Shown here: one piece after another, positions 1 through 12,890 of the stretch
Numbering within the stretch: the stretch's first letter is position 1
Layout: each line of letters begins with the position of its first letter
From: Leptodactylus fallax
Lineage: Eukaryota; Chordata; Amphibia; Anura; Leptodactylidae
Direction: 5' to 3'
NCBI GenBank assembly: GCA_947044405.1
Contig: CAMRHE010000063.1
Location: forward strand, 6,195,501-6,259,500
DNA: 64,000 nucleotides
The notes under the pieces: generated by a model
What the model saw: only the letters and a program-made list of their open reading frames with translations
Database searches by the model: none
Told to the model about the DNA's origin: nothing
Made by a program: the position numbers and the translations under genes

Positions 1-385
1 ATAACAAATAAGTAACTTGTGTCTTTCAAAAATACTCGGCAGGAAATATCACAAAATTCAATTTAGTTGAGTTTATTTCTGCAAAAAGAATATAATTGTA
101 TAAAATGGAGTGAGAATTTTCTGGGCCCTTTACAACCCGTGATACATGTTTTCTTTACTTTATTTTGATATACGTTTAGATCGAATTTTTTTTTTTTTTT
201 TTTGTTTTTTGAGGACTTGCCCAGATTTACAAAAACAATAATTTTTTATATCTAGAGAGCGTTAGCTATTTCCCGCCATAGAGTAAAATAATAAAATTCT
301 GGCTGTAACCGAAAGGTGACCATACACATAAGAGAAAAGTTGACCAAACCCAAGAAATTTGGCAAGCCCAGATGACTATCTTTAT

Positions 386-387
<2 letters not shown>
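1..387. other. AT-rich intergenic DNA
   Basis: No gene is visible. The stretch is AT-rich with a T-run near 188-203. It lies far downstream of the tetraspanin gene and ends at the (AAT)n tail of the LINE fragment that follows. Confidence 0.6.
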
Positions 388-418
<31 letters not shown>

Positions 419-1118
419 GTCCTTTAATAGTCCCACAATGGGGAAATTCAGTGTGTTACAGCAGCAAAGATAAGATAAGATAAGCAGATACAAACACAAA
501 TACAACATGTACAGGAATGTTCCAAGGTGAGAGGCATTACATTGATAGCAGACAGACAGATAGGAAGTAGCAGAGGAGGGGGGGGGGGGATTTAACAGGC
601 AGAGAGATATTTCAGTTCTCTGTATGTAATGATCTCCGCTTAGGTCGGTGTTGGTTGTACAGCCTAACCGCGGTGGGGAGGAAAGACTTCTGATAGCGCT
701 CCTTCTCACACCTAGGGTGGAGCAGTCGGTCACTGACAGTACTGCTCAGCGCGATCAGTCTCATGCATGGGATGGGAGTTATTCTTCCGCATGGAGCTCA
801 CCACGGACAGTATCCTTCTGTCACCCACCACCTGCACTGGGTCCAGTGGGCTCCCCAGGACAGAGCTGGCCCTTCTAATCAGCTTGTCAAGTTTATTTCT
901 GTCCCTGGTTGATATACTGCTCCCCCAGCAGGCCACTCCAAAGAAGATGGCTGATGCCACTACCGAGTTGAAGAAAGTTCTAAGAAGTGCCCCCCGGATT
1001 CCAAAGGCTCTCAGTTTCCTAAGCAGGTAGAGCCTGCTGTGGCCCTTCCTGTACAGGGCCTCCATATGATCTGCCCAGTCCAGCTTATTATTAAGGAGCA
1101 AACCCAGGTACTTATAGG
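388..1118 (-). mobile_element. 5'-truncated L2-type LINE, 3' end
   Basis: This is the 3' end of a non-LTR retrotransposon read on the minus strand. The translation from about 1116 down to 750 contains YLGLLLNNKLDW, ALYRKGHSRLYLLRKLR and ASSVLGSPLDPV, which are typical of the C-terminal end of the reverse transcriptase of vertebrate L2/CR1-like LINEs. Near 750 the frame shifts: the next family block (RCEKERYQKSFLPTAVRLYN) continues in another frame, so the copy is dead. The 3' UTR is short and ends in a (TTA)n microsatellite at 388-418, the usual L2-type terminus. The upstream part is missing, as expected of 5' truncation on insertion. The exact family (L2 rather than another CR1-group clade) is my recognition from motifs, not a search. 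Confidence 0.8.
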
Positions 1119-1119
1119 T

Positions 1120-1905
1120 GTTTTATGGGGACCTACTGACTCTTTGCTGAAATTCAACATGACCAATCCTTCTCTGTCCTGGCATCATCTATCTGGAAAG
1201 ACAAAGATTGGGCATGTTAAATTTTAACACCCAATATTTTTGGCCAAACACGATTTTGGTGGGACCGGATCACTTTCTTTATTTATGGGAGCCTACCAGG
1301 TGTTCGGTGAAATTCAACACGCTCAATCCTTGGTGTCATCTGTCAGAAGAGAAAGGGATTGGGCCTGTTGAATTTTAACGTCCATTCAGTTTGTTCTCAA
1401 GGAACACCAGAGGTCTCTGACAGCGTAAACTGGCCAAACACATTACCGTAATGTCAACAGAACTTGGTGATTTTGTCAGGACCAGACGATCATCTAATGT
1501 GTATGGGAGCTTCCCAACACTCACCAATTGATAGTGTCAAGGGATGGAGGATCAAGCAGTTTAATTTCAATGCCTAGTCCTTTTGTTCTCAAGAAAGGTA
1601 AGTCACCAGGAGAGGAATCTGGAAACTTACGCTGGCCGTAGACGTTAGATTAATGATTATGATGGGATCGGCCAACCATCTAATGTGTATGAGAACCTCC
1701 TGTGTTCCCCCTCTTCAACAAAACATATTGGACAGATGGATTTCAACACCAAATCCTTTTGTCCTCAGGGCAGTAAACCACAGCCAGGGGTGTCTGACAG
1801 AAGCTTACGTTGGCCACACGCATTAGACTAATAGCTGAACCTACTAATGTCATCGGGGCCAACCATCTAATGTGGATAGAGACTTCTCTCATGGGGGCCT
1901 CTCTG
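1120..1905. repeat. Degenerate tandem repeat, period about 185 bp
   Basis: Three to four diverged units are visible. The phrase CATCTAATGTGTATG recurs near 1492, 1676 and, altered, 1865. The phrase TGGCCA/G plus a GTTAG or ATTAG core recurs near 1428, 1632 and 1810. Related sentences about AAATTCAACA and TTGAATTTTAAC flank the left part. It looks like an old tandemly duplicated interspersed repeat. No coding potential is seen. Confidence 0.55.
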
Positions 1906-2992
1906 ATGTCTGTAAAGAAAGGTCAATTGTAGATTTACCCTTTGACATGAGGTGACCCTCTACTTTAACTTGTGAGCTCCTGTAGTGAAGAGGAACCCTG
2001 AGCAAGTCCATACCACCCATGGAGAAGGGGTAGGGTGGAATGGGACCTATTGTCCTACTCCCAGTACATGTTTCACTAGAAACTGAAGGAACCGAAAGAC
2101 TGTGTCAGCGAGGCATTAAAATTGGTAAATTGACAACTTTCATATTGATCTTGACTCTTCGTTCATCCCTGATCCTGATTGACTCTTATTGATCCTACAG
2201 ATGAAGATGATCACTGATCAGAGAGCATTAAATAACATTTATGGAAATAGAGAGGGGTCTTGTACTACCTGGTAAGCAGCAAGTATCCAAAACTTTTGCC
2301 ATGTGGTCATATAATATATAATATGACTCATATTTAAATATTTTTTTGAGGGACATTTATTTTTAATTTTGTATTATTTTTCTTGGAAAGAACTGGGTAT
2401 CTCCAATGAAGACAAACCTAATATTTGCATTTCCTTGGTATACACCCAACATCTCCAAAAATTCATGTAAAAAGCATTAAAAAAAAGCAAAATCTCTTTT
2501 TTTTTTTTTTTTTTTTGTTTTGGGAGTAACAAATTGTTCCAGTTGCACGAAGAAAAAAATCTTTGCAAACAGCTTTAAGACTAAGTTTTAATGAGGATAT
2601 TGTAGGGTAGGTGCAGTATAGGTGGATGGATGTGTACTCTCCTAGGGCCAGTCATGCTCAGTTAGTTGTTCACGCAGGGTTAATTGTGACTGATGCAAGT
2701 GGTCCGACAATTGATCAGAGTACAATAGACTGTACAAATACAGCAGCGCCTGACTAAATCGACTTGTATATACAGTCTAATGGCAGATAAATGCTGTTTT
2801 GGATAGAAATTAAAGCTTCTGGGCCCCAATGCAAAATGTATAGCATGTCCTCCTCCTTCCAAGTGTCATGTATAATACTGGTGTCTTCTTATGTGGCAAA
2901 GGTGTCCTAGGCCCCCCTCAAGCATTAGGGTCTGTCTGTGATTCTACACCCTTTATGGCTGCATCCCTATACAGTATCCATATTGATCTCAA
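1906..2992. other. Intergenic DNA, no gene seen
   Basis: Unique-looking AT-rich sequence with a T-run at about 2499-2516. No splice-bounded open segment or RNA gene is recognised. Confidence 0.5.
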
Positions 2993-4033
2993 GGTGGCAA
3001 GAACCAGCATATCACCCCAGCCCTGCATATAGATAGGTTAGTGTCACCAGAACCAGCATATCACCCCAGCCCTGCAGATAGATAGGTTAGTGCCACCAGA
3101 ACCAGCATATCACCCCAGCCCTGCATATAGATAGGTTAGTGTCACCAGAACCAGCATATCACCCCAGCCCTGCAGATAGATAGGTTAGTGTCACCAGAAC
3201 CAGCATATCACCCCAGCCCTGCAGATAGATAGGTTAGTGTCACCACAACCAGCATATCACCCCAGCCCTGTAGATAGATAGGTTAGTGTCACCAGAACCA
3301 GCATATCACCCCAGCCCTGCAGATAGATAGGTTAGTGTCACCAGAACTAGGATATCACCCCAGCCCTGCAGATAGATAGGTTAGTGTCACCAGAACCAGC
3401 ATATCACCCCAGCCCTGCAGATAGATAGGTTAGTGTCACCAGAACCAGCATATCACCCCAGCCCTGCAGATAGATAGGTTAGTGTCACCAGAACCAGCAT
3501 AACACCCCAGCCCTGCAGATAGATAGGTTAGTGTCACCAGAACCAGCATATCACCCCAGCCCTGCAGATAGATAGGTTAGTGTCACCACAACCAGCATAT
3601 CACCCCAGCCCTGTAGATAGATAGGTTAGTGTCACCAGAACCAGCATATCACCCCAGCCCTGCAGATAGATAGGTTAGTGTCACCAGAACTAGGATATCA
3701 CCCCAGCCCTGCAGATAGATAGGTTAGTGTCACCAGAACCAGTATATCACCCCAGCCCTGCAGATAGATAGGTTAGTGTCACCAGAACCAGCATATCACC
3801 TCAGCCCTGCAGATAGATAGGTTAGCATCACCAGAACCAGCAGATCACCCCAGCCCTGCAGATAGATAGGTTAGTGTCACCAGAACCAGCATATCACCCC
3901 AGCCCTGCAGATAGATAGGTTAGTGTCACCAGAACTAGGATATCACCCCAGCCCTGCAGATAGATAGGTTAGTGTCACCAGAACTAGGATATCACCCCAG
4001 CCCTGCAGATAGATAGGTTAGAGTCACCTAAAT
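2993..4033. repeat. 49-bp minisatellite, array A (about 21 copies)
   Basis: The unit is 49 bp and contains CAGCATATCACCCCAGCCCT followed by GCAGATAGATAGGTTAGT and GTCACCAGAAC. Successive starts differ by exactly 49 (for example 3002 and 3051). Variant units recur with a 343-bp offset: CACAACC near 3241 and 3584, and AACTAGG near 3345 and 3688. This is seven units, so a 7-mer block was duplicated inside the array. The same unit makes up arrays B and C elsewhere in the window. Confidence 0.97.
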
Positions 4034-6292
4034 CAAACAGTCTTTTACCAGAGTGAAAGGGAACCAGGACTGGACAGAGAGTAGTGGGGATAGGTGAATA
4101 TATTTTATTTTTGTTGTTTTATACCCACCCTGGACCCAAATCCTAGAAAACCCCTTTACCAAGTAAAGAACTGGTGAGAATTTTTGGCCAGAATCGTGTT
4201 TCTTATAACACCGGTCTCCATCTTACCGGCCCTTCTTATAACTACATACAAACCTCTTTCTTTCCCGGTCTCCAGGTTACAGTTTGTGTATCAGCACTAG
4301 AAATTCTCAGTAGCATAAAGCCATAAATATTGCCGATCCGGGCCAAGAAACCGATTTCAAACTTTTTGACTTAATCATACTTTTCCCGTCAAACTCTGTC
4401 AATAAATTGCGCGGCATTGACTTATTTACATTATGAGATCATGTTCATTTAGACTTGAGGATATGTTATATATAAAAGACAGGATTTCTATTATTAAAAA
4501 TGCACAAAGGTCTAATACCCCAAAGGGTCTTAAATTGAAACAATATTCACATCTTCAGCTTCTCGGGGACTTGCAGTTCCTGTTCGGTGCTCCCCAGACT
4601 TGCAGCCTTTCTGCTGTGTACATCTAATTGTTTCCCCTTTTCCTTATCCGATTACACTGCCTCTTGTGTTTCGCTTCTTCTAACCAAACTCTCCGTATTA
4701 AATCTGTTATCAGACCTGTCAGGCTTTGTTGCAGCATTAATAGTCATAATTTATGCTCGTTGCGAGAAATTGCAGATGATCACATTTCCTGACTTGTATC
4801 GGCGTTGTTAAGCAACTGGTAAAAAGAACTTTCCGAGACCCGAAATATAAAATTGTCATGTGACGTCTAATGGTGGCGGCAGCGGTGCTGGACAAACTGG
4901 CCCACTGCTTTTAAGGGGTGTCACCATAGGATATGCAGGTGTTGCGGTCGAACCTTGGCCATGGTTCTTAAAGGGAGTGACCTATTATCTTAGTCTTGGT
5001 GAGGTTTGTAAAAATTTTCTATGTTATTATCTACATTTCAAAAAAATTCTGCCTCTGACCACTAAGCCAAATAATATGGTGAGACTTTCTGTATTCTGTA
5101 TAGGAATTCTTTGCAGCAGTCACCTCACTTACAACACACTGATCATGTCAGCGATCATGTATAGGTAGATAAGAATGTACCAGTCACAAAAAGTGATGTC
5201 ACAGCTTATCTACTCCCCTCTCTGTGTAACGACCTCTGCAGAGGTCACAGAGCATGTCTAGAAAACTCTTCCATAGACGTCAATAGGGTCTGCTTCAGAC
5301 CACTGTATCTGTGGTCTATGCTTCATCTACAGGAGAAAAGAAGTCACAAACTATTTTAGGCTTAGTGGCCAGAGTTGGAATTGCAAGACTTTTTGGATTA
5401 AAAAAATGACAGATAAAACCTTGGAAAACTAAAAACAACATCACCAAAAATTCCTAAAAAAATATCTAAATCAATTAACTAGGTAATAGCATCCTCCTCC
5501 TCCTCTCTCCATAGACTTCTGTGTGTGAGGCTGACAAATAAAAATGAAGTGGTCGTCGAGACGGATGTCCACATTAATTTCCTCTTTATTTTCCAACGTC
5601 TAAAGAGGCCATGGTACCCTGCAGCCCTGCCATCATGGGTGTAGCTATAGGTGGCAGAGCTATAGCAGTCACTACTTTAGAAATATTAAGTGTAGAGTTC
5701 CCCTTTAAATCTGTGTGAATGTTGTCTCCCCCTGCTGGTGGAATTTCCAAAGACGTCTTGTGTCTCCTTGTCATAAACCATTTCTGTCACTGCTTATGTA
5801 GAACATTTATAGACAGTAAATTATTAAAACCTCCTCGCAGGATATCGGATATGTTTACATGTTTTTTTTTACGTAGCTCTGTGGCTTCTGCGGATGCATT
5901 TTAGAAGTCGGCATAAATAAAATATGATTCTTGCAGAGTTTTTACCAAACAGCTGCTAAATTCTTGACATCAAACATGTGTGATATGTACACGTTACATG
6001 AAAGCAGTCGGCTCACGCCTGTAGTATACAGAATATCTCCTCTCGCTGGCGCCGGTGCGGCAATAACCTGTTGTTTATCAGCTTGATCAGCGTTTGGCTA
6101 GAAGCAGTTTCGGAACTTCTGTGACCTCCATTTCTGCCAGGATTATCTTTCCTTCTGTTGGAGAAACTCTGCTTCATTATAGATGGGATAGATACACTGT
6201 AATAAGAATAGAACAAAATATCACCGAGGTCAATGCGATTATAATCTATAAAGTCGCCAACATATAACACTTTAAAGGGGACTTACACTTTT
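4034..6292. other. Intergenic DNA, no gene seen
   Basis: Mostly unique sequence. A short fragment at about 5495-5545 resembles the core of the foldback element at 29234-29684 (CTCTCCATAGACTTCT). Open segments here are short, lack splice context and carry no recognisable domain. Confidence 0.45.
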
Positions 6293-6657
6293 AGGCACTG
6301 TTCACACTAGCATCAGGTTTCTGTTTGATAAAATCCTGATGGACCCATTATAAATCAATGGGGTTAGAAAATGTATCATAACAGGTTATCGACCCCATAG
6401 AATCCATCATGGAAGTGACTGTAGGGAACCAGTTTGAGCCTATCTTTTATGTCATCAGTATGAACTTGGGACCATGTACATTCCCAAAATGTCTAAACCC
6501 CCGGGGCATAGCTCCCCATAGCTAGGTGATGGAGAGGTAGCAGTCACACCCAGGTCCTTGTGTCTGAAGAAGCCCAAAACTTCTTCTGCCACCCTAGTAC
6601 ACTATTATTATGGCGCATGCTTAGTGGGGTCCCTGTTACAGATTTGTCCTGGGACCT

Positions 6658-7020
6658 TTAAAGAGGACCTATCACCAAGTCTGAAAAGCCCAATGATATA
6701 CATCATCTGATCGGCACTGTCACCCTGAGCATTTTGGTGTTTCATTTATTCAAATCCGTTCAGCCATTCCAAAGATATAAGCCTTTTTAGTGTTGATGCA
6801 AATTAGAGTCTACTTGCCAAGTGGGCGGTAACACTGTGGTCTCCCTGGAGGCGCGGTCTCTATGTCATGAGGTGTTACCACCCATTTGGTTAGTAATCTG
6901 CTTCAGCATTAAAAGGGCTTATATCTTTGGAACGGCTGGAACGGATTTGGATAAAACAAACACCAAAATGCTCAGGGTGACATTGGGATTTTTAGGCCTG
7001 GTGACAGATCCTCTTTAACT
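6658..7020. mobile_element. Foldback (MITE-like) element, complete copy
   Basis: The two ends are inverted copies: TTAAAGAGGACCTATCACCA at the left and TGGTGACAGATCCTCTTTAA at the right. The match continues inward for most of the length: CAAATCCGTTCAGCC with AAAGATATAAGCC on the left pairs with GGCTTATATCTTTGGAACGG on the right. The centre carries GTGGGCGGTAACAC and its inverse. It has no coding capacity, so it would need a transposase from elsewhere. A truncated relative lies at about 59080-59275, next to a tetraspanin exon. Confidence 0.8.
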
Positions 7021-7169
7021 ACCACCTCTCAGCAGTGGATGAGGGTTGTTTTTGGCCAGATCTTTGTGGATCTGTTGTATTAAGGGTCTATTATTGTGTC
7101 ATAGCCTGGGCCCACCACAGGAAAGAGGCCAAACTGAATGTCCTGAGAAAATATAGACCTCTTGGTGGT

Positions 7170-7320
7170 AGTCACCGGTGGAGTAGAATTAAGATGACCA
7201 CACACTTTAGGTAAATGTTGGGCAAAAACTTGTTACTCCTCTCGTAGTCACCAACTGAGTAGAATTAAGTTGACCACACACTTTAGGTAAATGTTAGGCT
7301 AAAACTTATTACTTCTCCAG
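7170..7320. repeat. Tandem duplication, 76-bp period
   Basis: Two adjacent copies starting at 7170 and 7246 share AGTCACC, GAGTAGAATTAAG and TGACCACACACTTTAGGTAA with few differences. No function is suggested. Confidence 0.85.
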
Positions 7321-8920
7321 ACTCCTTATACACTTGCAGGCTCATCTCTGCCATTTGTCCATATGTTCTTGAGAATCATCTCCTTGGAGAAAAATGATCG
7401 GCTTTGTTGAGTTCCAAGTTCTTGATCCACCTTTCCTCCAGTAGCTCCCATCCAAGGAAAGAGATGGGACATTCGATGGTCGACCAGTCCTGCCAAAATC
7501 ATCGAGTTTGACTGACATTCACTTAATATGTACGGCCACTTTCGAGAACTTTTTGATGTCTTATTTGTCTCACCCTAGGACCACTTCTTCAGGATTTGGG
7601 CTAAGTGTGTGGTCACCCAGTCCCGATGCCTTTCCAATGATTATTTATTACATGATGTTTTCGCTATTTTCCTCACGTCCTGCCACAAAGGGCAGAATTT
7701 ATTTTCTTTCCTTCCACAATCCAGCGTTCTTCATTTCATGTTGTACGTTTTCAATTGACTTTTTATGTTCCCTTAAGTGCGAATGAAGTTTCCCTCCAAG
7801 GTGTTTACATTGACACCTCCTTATAAATGTGTTTTGTTCATTATTTAAGCGCTAGCTTGTCATGCTCGCTGCAAGTGCGGCCTGATTTAGAAAGCCGTAG
7901 TTAAATTCCGCCTGGTGAGAAGGAACATTTTCGCAGCCAGAAATTGTGTAATTTTGGTGACAACATGGAGACCGGTGGGATGCATCGGAGGGTGACAGGA
8001 AAATACTTCACGGAGGAATAAAACAAAACGCGAGCGGCGGGGAAGCCATTAATTATTAATTAATTCTGGGAATTGAAGGTTTAACCACAGCTGTAAAGCG
8101 AGAGGTTGCCATTTACACTATTAAAAGGGCAATTTACAACGCCTGAAATAATGTCCTAAAATGCATAAAAACCCTCATTAAATGCGGCTTTAAAAATATC
8201 TTCTGAGCCTCAGATTTTGCTGAAACTATAGTTCTGGGGGTTTGGACTTTGTATTTCTGTAGTTACAGGATGTCCTCTCCGTTTCTTTCTCATTTTTAGA
8301 ACTTCTCTGGAGGCGGCCATATTGGAGACTAATATTGTCTTTCGAGATATCTGTGTAGACCAGGGATGAGCAAACTTTTGTGGTATCAGGGCCACGTTGT
8401 CAGATGGTACCACCAAGGATCACAATAAAGCTTATGGCATATTGACAGGTCTCATTGATGGGGTATATTTATACTTGCCAAATTTTGAAGAGTGTCCAAA
8501 ATGGTCATGGTGGTAAATTTTTTGGGATGACTACGCTTCTTTTATTAAAGGCTTGACCCCCTTTGAAGCAAAACATTTCCTTTTTTTCTTGGGTTCATAC
8601 CCCTTTTTGCCATGAAATACGCAGTTCACTCCCCACTTTTTTGACTGTCACATAAAGCACCCACATCATATATAATATGACTAAAGCTCCGTGGATGGCA
8701 GAGCATTTTGTCGGGTCAGGAGATTTACCCAATCTTCCAGGGGGCCAGGAGGTCCACCCTTTCTTGCAGGAGTCTCCCAGACATTTTCTGACGGTTGGCA
8801 AGTGTGGGCTTACTTTTCCCATTCCCACATGTGTTGGGATCACTAGGGTGACTATAGGGGCTGTAGTTGCCACCAGGCCTAGAAGCCGGGGGACCCACAG
8901 ATCACTCCCTACACACTTAG
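7321..8920. other. Intergenic DNA with a non-repetitive core
   Basis: No gene is recognised. The part at about 7800-8200 is free of obvious repeats and has homeodomain-like ATTAATTA sites (near 8050), so it could be conserved non-coding DNA. The part at 8340-8420 reads like an eroded interspersed repeat. Confidence 0.4.
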
Positions 8921-8924
8921 GCTG

Positions 8925-9095
8925 AATAAACTTCCTTGATCTCCTTTTTGATTTCCTTTAAGGGCTGGCAGTCTGTGCATTGTAAATCTACTACCCCTGC
9001 CCCTTGATGTACTGGAGTGAGACAGGGAAGGAGATTTGTCATACACAGCCTTCCACTGTCAGAAAGGAGCAAATTAACCCTTTGATTGCAAAATT
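8925..9095 (+). repeat. Dispersed repeat, copy 1 of 3
   Basis: Shares blocks with 11225-11375 in the same orientation and with about 12655-12830 in inverted orientation: ATTGTAAATCTA, CACAGCCTTCCACTGTCAGA and GGAGTGAGA. It is non-coding and the element class is not recognised. Confidence 0.65.
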
Positions 9096-9944
9096 AGCAG
9101 TTACGATCCATGCACACAAATGTTTCCTTGGCCAATGTGCTAGCTATGTTTTTCACACTAATACGTTTTTTTCTATGGCCCCATACACACACCTATGTAT
9201 TATCAAAGGCCCACATATGGGCCATGAGCCCAGGGCAAAACTTTGGACAGGTCCTAAAGCTGTCCATTTTTGTTGTTCAGGCTCACTAAAGCAAATCAAT
9301 GGATCTGTGGAGGCACCGGTGGCACACGGATATCATGCATGTGCTGTCTGTGTCATTTTACCAATGACCCGGCACATGCACACATGAACATGTATGTATG
9401 CAGGTGGTTTGGGGCCCACAAAATGTCATCATCGGGCTTCAGGTACTGCAGCAGGGTGCATATGCTTTGTGGTAGGTGCAGTGAATGGGAGATAGTGGAC
9501 AGAAATGTGGAGAGAAGTAGCCAAGAAATATTGTAGCACAACCCTAACCTCAAAGACCAGGGATTGGCATGGGAGACAAATCAAATCAAAAAATTTCTAA
9601 TGGTTCATCCCAATTTAATGGATGATTGGGCAGAAGATGGGTCTAACCAAGCTTCGCAAGAGATCACTTGTCTCTGACCCTTATCAGGTCCTTTTGCCTG
9701 GTTAGTTGAGGAACCGATTGGTGGACCTTTTCTTTCCTGGGAAAACTTGAGATAGACTGAATCTTTGAGGACTTTTTTGTAACATGTGAGCCTTCAAGAA
9801 AAAAGTAAATTGTCAATCCAGTGGCACTGGAGGCCATTGCAGGCTTACATTACATTACAGTCTTAAAAATCTACCAAGAACTTTGGAGTGATCATAGTAG
9901 TATGGTTAGACACCCATCTTTGCGGAAGACTCAAGGTCCCCAAT

Positions 9945-10335
9945 TAGAGATGGGCGAACCTCTAAAGATTCTTTCGTTTTGGGTTCGGATGGTTTGGCCC
10001 AAAGATACATTTTGGTCTAAACTTGTTTGGATAGAACCAGGAGTGAAATTATTATGACGTCATGACACTCGTCACACTCCATGTGATTGGGCCTCAGCGG
10101 TGATCCTCAGGAGGCCGGAATAGGACCCAGAGAGAGCACTGGACTCCGTGAGGAGGACCAGAAGAAGTGAGGCAAGGTGAGTATAACTGTTTGTTATTTT
10201 TTTATGCCTCTCCTGGGTTTGAAGAAACCCCAGAGTATAGTAATGTTACTTCCAGTTTGCGGTGATGAACCTGAAATTTTTGGAAAATTTGGGTCGAATC
10301 TGGTTTGATTCACACCACTTTGCTCATCTGCATTC
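9945..10335. mobile_element. MITE-like element with AGAGATGRGCGAA ends
   Basis: Starts with TTAGAGATGGGCGAACC and ends with an inverted, diverged form (TTTGCTCATCTGCATT). Inner TTCGGATGGTTTGG-type and TCGAATCTGG-type blocks are in inverse positions. A central region with GTGATTGGGCCTCAGC recurs in other copies of this family (about 15400-15860, 18930-19435, 38880-39240 and 59440-60110). Confidence 0.6.
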
Positions 10336-11154
10336 CCAATCAGAGGCATGATGTAAACTTTTTGGACCTCAATATACCATGTGTACTCTGTACCAGGCCC
10401 TCCGCCTACTGTACCATGTGCCATTTTGTATGGAAGAGGAGACATATAACAATGTACGCCTCTCTGTTCTCGTGAGCGTAACGTTACATAATTGTGGAGG
10501 TAGTTTTCTTTCCCTGTAGTTTTTGATAGAGAGTTCTTGAGTTTCTGTTAATACGAGTCGACATATTTCACCGCATATGTTGTTTTATCTGCAGTCAGAA
10601 CTTTCTCGGTAACAATGTTGTTAATGTAATAACATCTGAGTTGTCTCTAAAACAATTTGATCACCTGTGAAGACTCTACACTAAGCCGTCTGCCTTGTTA
10701 TTCGCACATCTCGCTTACAACAGATGGTGCAGCCATCAGTTCCATTGCTCTAAAGCCTGATGTTCTTTTCTAACTTAAACATCCAGAATTGCTCATTTAA
10801 TCATCTTTTTTATTTCTCAGACAGTTTTGTGTTATACGGGAGAAAAGATAACAATGTATAAAAAAAAAAAAGAAAATCCCATCTCATTCCTCTTCCTTTA
10901 ACAGAGCCGAGATTGTATACTAGGTAGAGGAAATCTGCGGCAATTTGTGTTTTAAAGGGACAGACTCAAAATGTTAATGCAAGATCCTATAGGGCGATCA
11001 GTTGATTTTCTTGGGGAAGTTTCTTTTGACTGAGTATTTTCTCTGCAGTGGCCACTATAGTTTAAATGTGGTATTGCACCTGCCCTGTTAACGTAATGAT
11101 CATTCATGAGCTATATGGATGACCTGAGTTCTGAGTGTGAGTCACTTGCCTAAC
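10336..11154. other. Intergenic DNA, no gene seen
   Basis: Mostly unique AT-rich sequence with an A-run near 10860. No gene, RNA gene or clear mobile element was recognised. Confidence 0.45.
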
Positions 11155-11375
11155 TGTACAGGTCACGGCGATCGCAGCTTAGACTGGGCCCAGAATCCAA
11201 GGGGCCCTCAACTCACTAGGGCTACATAAACTTTTTGATCTCCTCTGTAATTTGATGTGATGGGGGCAGTCATTGTAAATCTATTACCCTTGCTCTCTAG
11301 TACATTGGAGTGAGAAGATTTTCTGATACACAGCCTTCCACTGTCAGAAAAGAGAAAATTAACAATTTCATCGCA
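11155..11375 (+). repeat. Dispersed repeat, copy 2 of 3
   Basis: Contains the CACAGCCTTCCACTGTCAGA block plus a leader with CTGGGCCCAGAATCCAAGG. The leader and body both recur in inverted orientation at about 12650-12890, so copies 2 and 3 form a large imperfect inverted repeat about 1.3 kb apart. Confidence 0.7.
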
Positions 11376-12649
11376 AAAATATCATTTGGTCAGCAGCATA
11401 TCATCAAAGAGAGAGCAAGGGGGAAGCAAGGGGGCACAATTACTATGTGGGGGCTCTGACTGGCGATGGGAATGATGGGAAGCTTGTGTGTACAGACATG
11501 TTGTGAACAAGTTGTCATGGTAGTCAGGGCCAGAAAGAGATGAAAAGAGAAATGTAAATGCTGCTAAAATGTACAGATGGGATACAGCTGATTTCAAGAG
11601 AAGTTGAACGGGGGCCCAAGCTGAGCTTTGGCACCAGGGCCCATAAGCTTTTAGTTATGCCCCTGATGCAAGCAAGTTAGAATAAGATCATTTAGAATTT
11701 AGCCTCTGTAAGGCTGATGGGGCAGATTTCAGAGGTCCCATAGGCAAGAGGGCAAATTGAACTTTTGATATTTGTAGCTGTTGCTAACCTTGGCCCTAAC
11801 AGCTCTAACCAATAATACAATATTGCTGGTCTGTTTCATCTTTTGTGTTTGCCATTGTTACAGATATGGAGGTTGGGCAAGCAAAGACCACAAAAGGGGC
11901 TTTAATTTGTATTGCAAGTTTTTGTCTGGAAGGTTTCTTAGGGGATACACTACACTGGATTGTGTTTAATCTGCTCGGCTTCTTGTGACATATTGTTGAG
12001 GCTTATAGAGAGGCATCTGTATCTCTGCACAGGGATAAAGGATTATTGAAGGCTTTATAATGTTACTGGGTAATTTCAATAGAAACTGAATACACGAGGA
12101 TAGGAAATGAAGGCCCATCTTTAGTATCCTCATTTGTATAGTTAGGACTGAGAATATAGAAGTTTAATCCTCCAGGTTTCTTCTTCTGCCTTGAGGTTCT
12201 TCTAAGTCCAGGCATCAGTAGACACAACATTCACTGGACCTTCTGACCACTGGATGTTTACTGGGTCAAGTACTGGAATACTCAATGAGGTGCTAAAACT
12301 TTTGTAATAGTTTTATGACATTGGGCTGGTGCCACCAGGTCTACGTAGTTGTCTAGATTATGGCCAAAACATGGCTCACCTGAATACAAGAGGATCCTCA
12401 ATTGGGTCCAGAGATACTATTGGGAAAGGACATGCAAAATTTGGTGGTGACATTGGAGCCAATAAGTCATGATTTGCCAGAACACCAAATGGAAATGGAA
12501 CAAAGACCCAGGAACCAAAGAGACCTTATTGTTCAGGCACTAAATGGTACCAGAAGGGTCCTTAAGAAGTCTGAGGCACTTGGGCATTGGCTGGTTCCAG
12601 GGGAAATAAGTGTGAAGGCACATTAGCACAATTCCCAGCAGAGAGCTAC

Positions 12650-12890
12650 AATGCAGCAACATTCTCCAGCAATCTCTTTAAATTTTTCTCCCTTTCTGAC
12701 AGTGGAAGGCTGTGTATCATAAATCTTCTCACTCCAGTGCACCAGAGAGCAAGGGTAATAGATTTACAATGACTGCCCCCCATCAAAGCAAACCAGAGAA
12801 GAGATCAAAGAAGTTTATACGGCACTGATGAGTTGAGAATGACCTGTGGGCCCCCTTGGATTCTGGGCCCGGTCTAATCTGTGATGACTG
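12650..12890 (-). repeat. Dispersed repeat, copy 3 of 3 (inverted)
   Basis: Reverse-complement copy of 11155-11375: TCTGACAGTGGAAGGCTGTG, then TAGATTTACAATGACTGCC and, at the end, CCTTGGATTCTGGGCCCGG. No coding capacity. Confidence 0.7.

Noticed and set aside
2993..4033. CRISPR array
   Set aside because: The 49-bp units are direct repeats with no unique spacers; the whole unit is repeated, as in a minisatellite.
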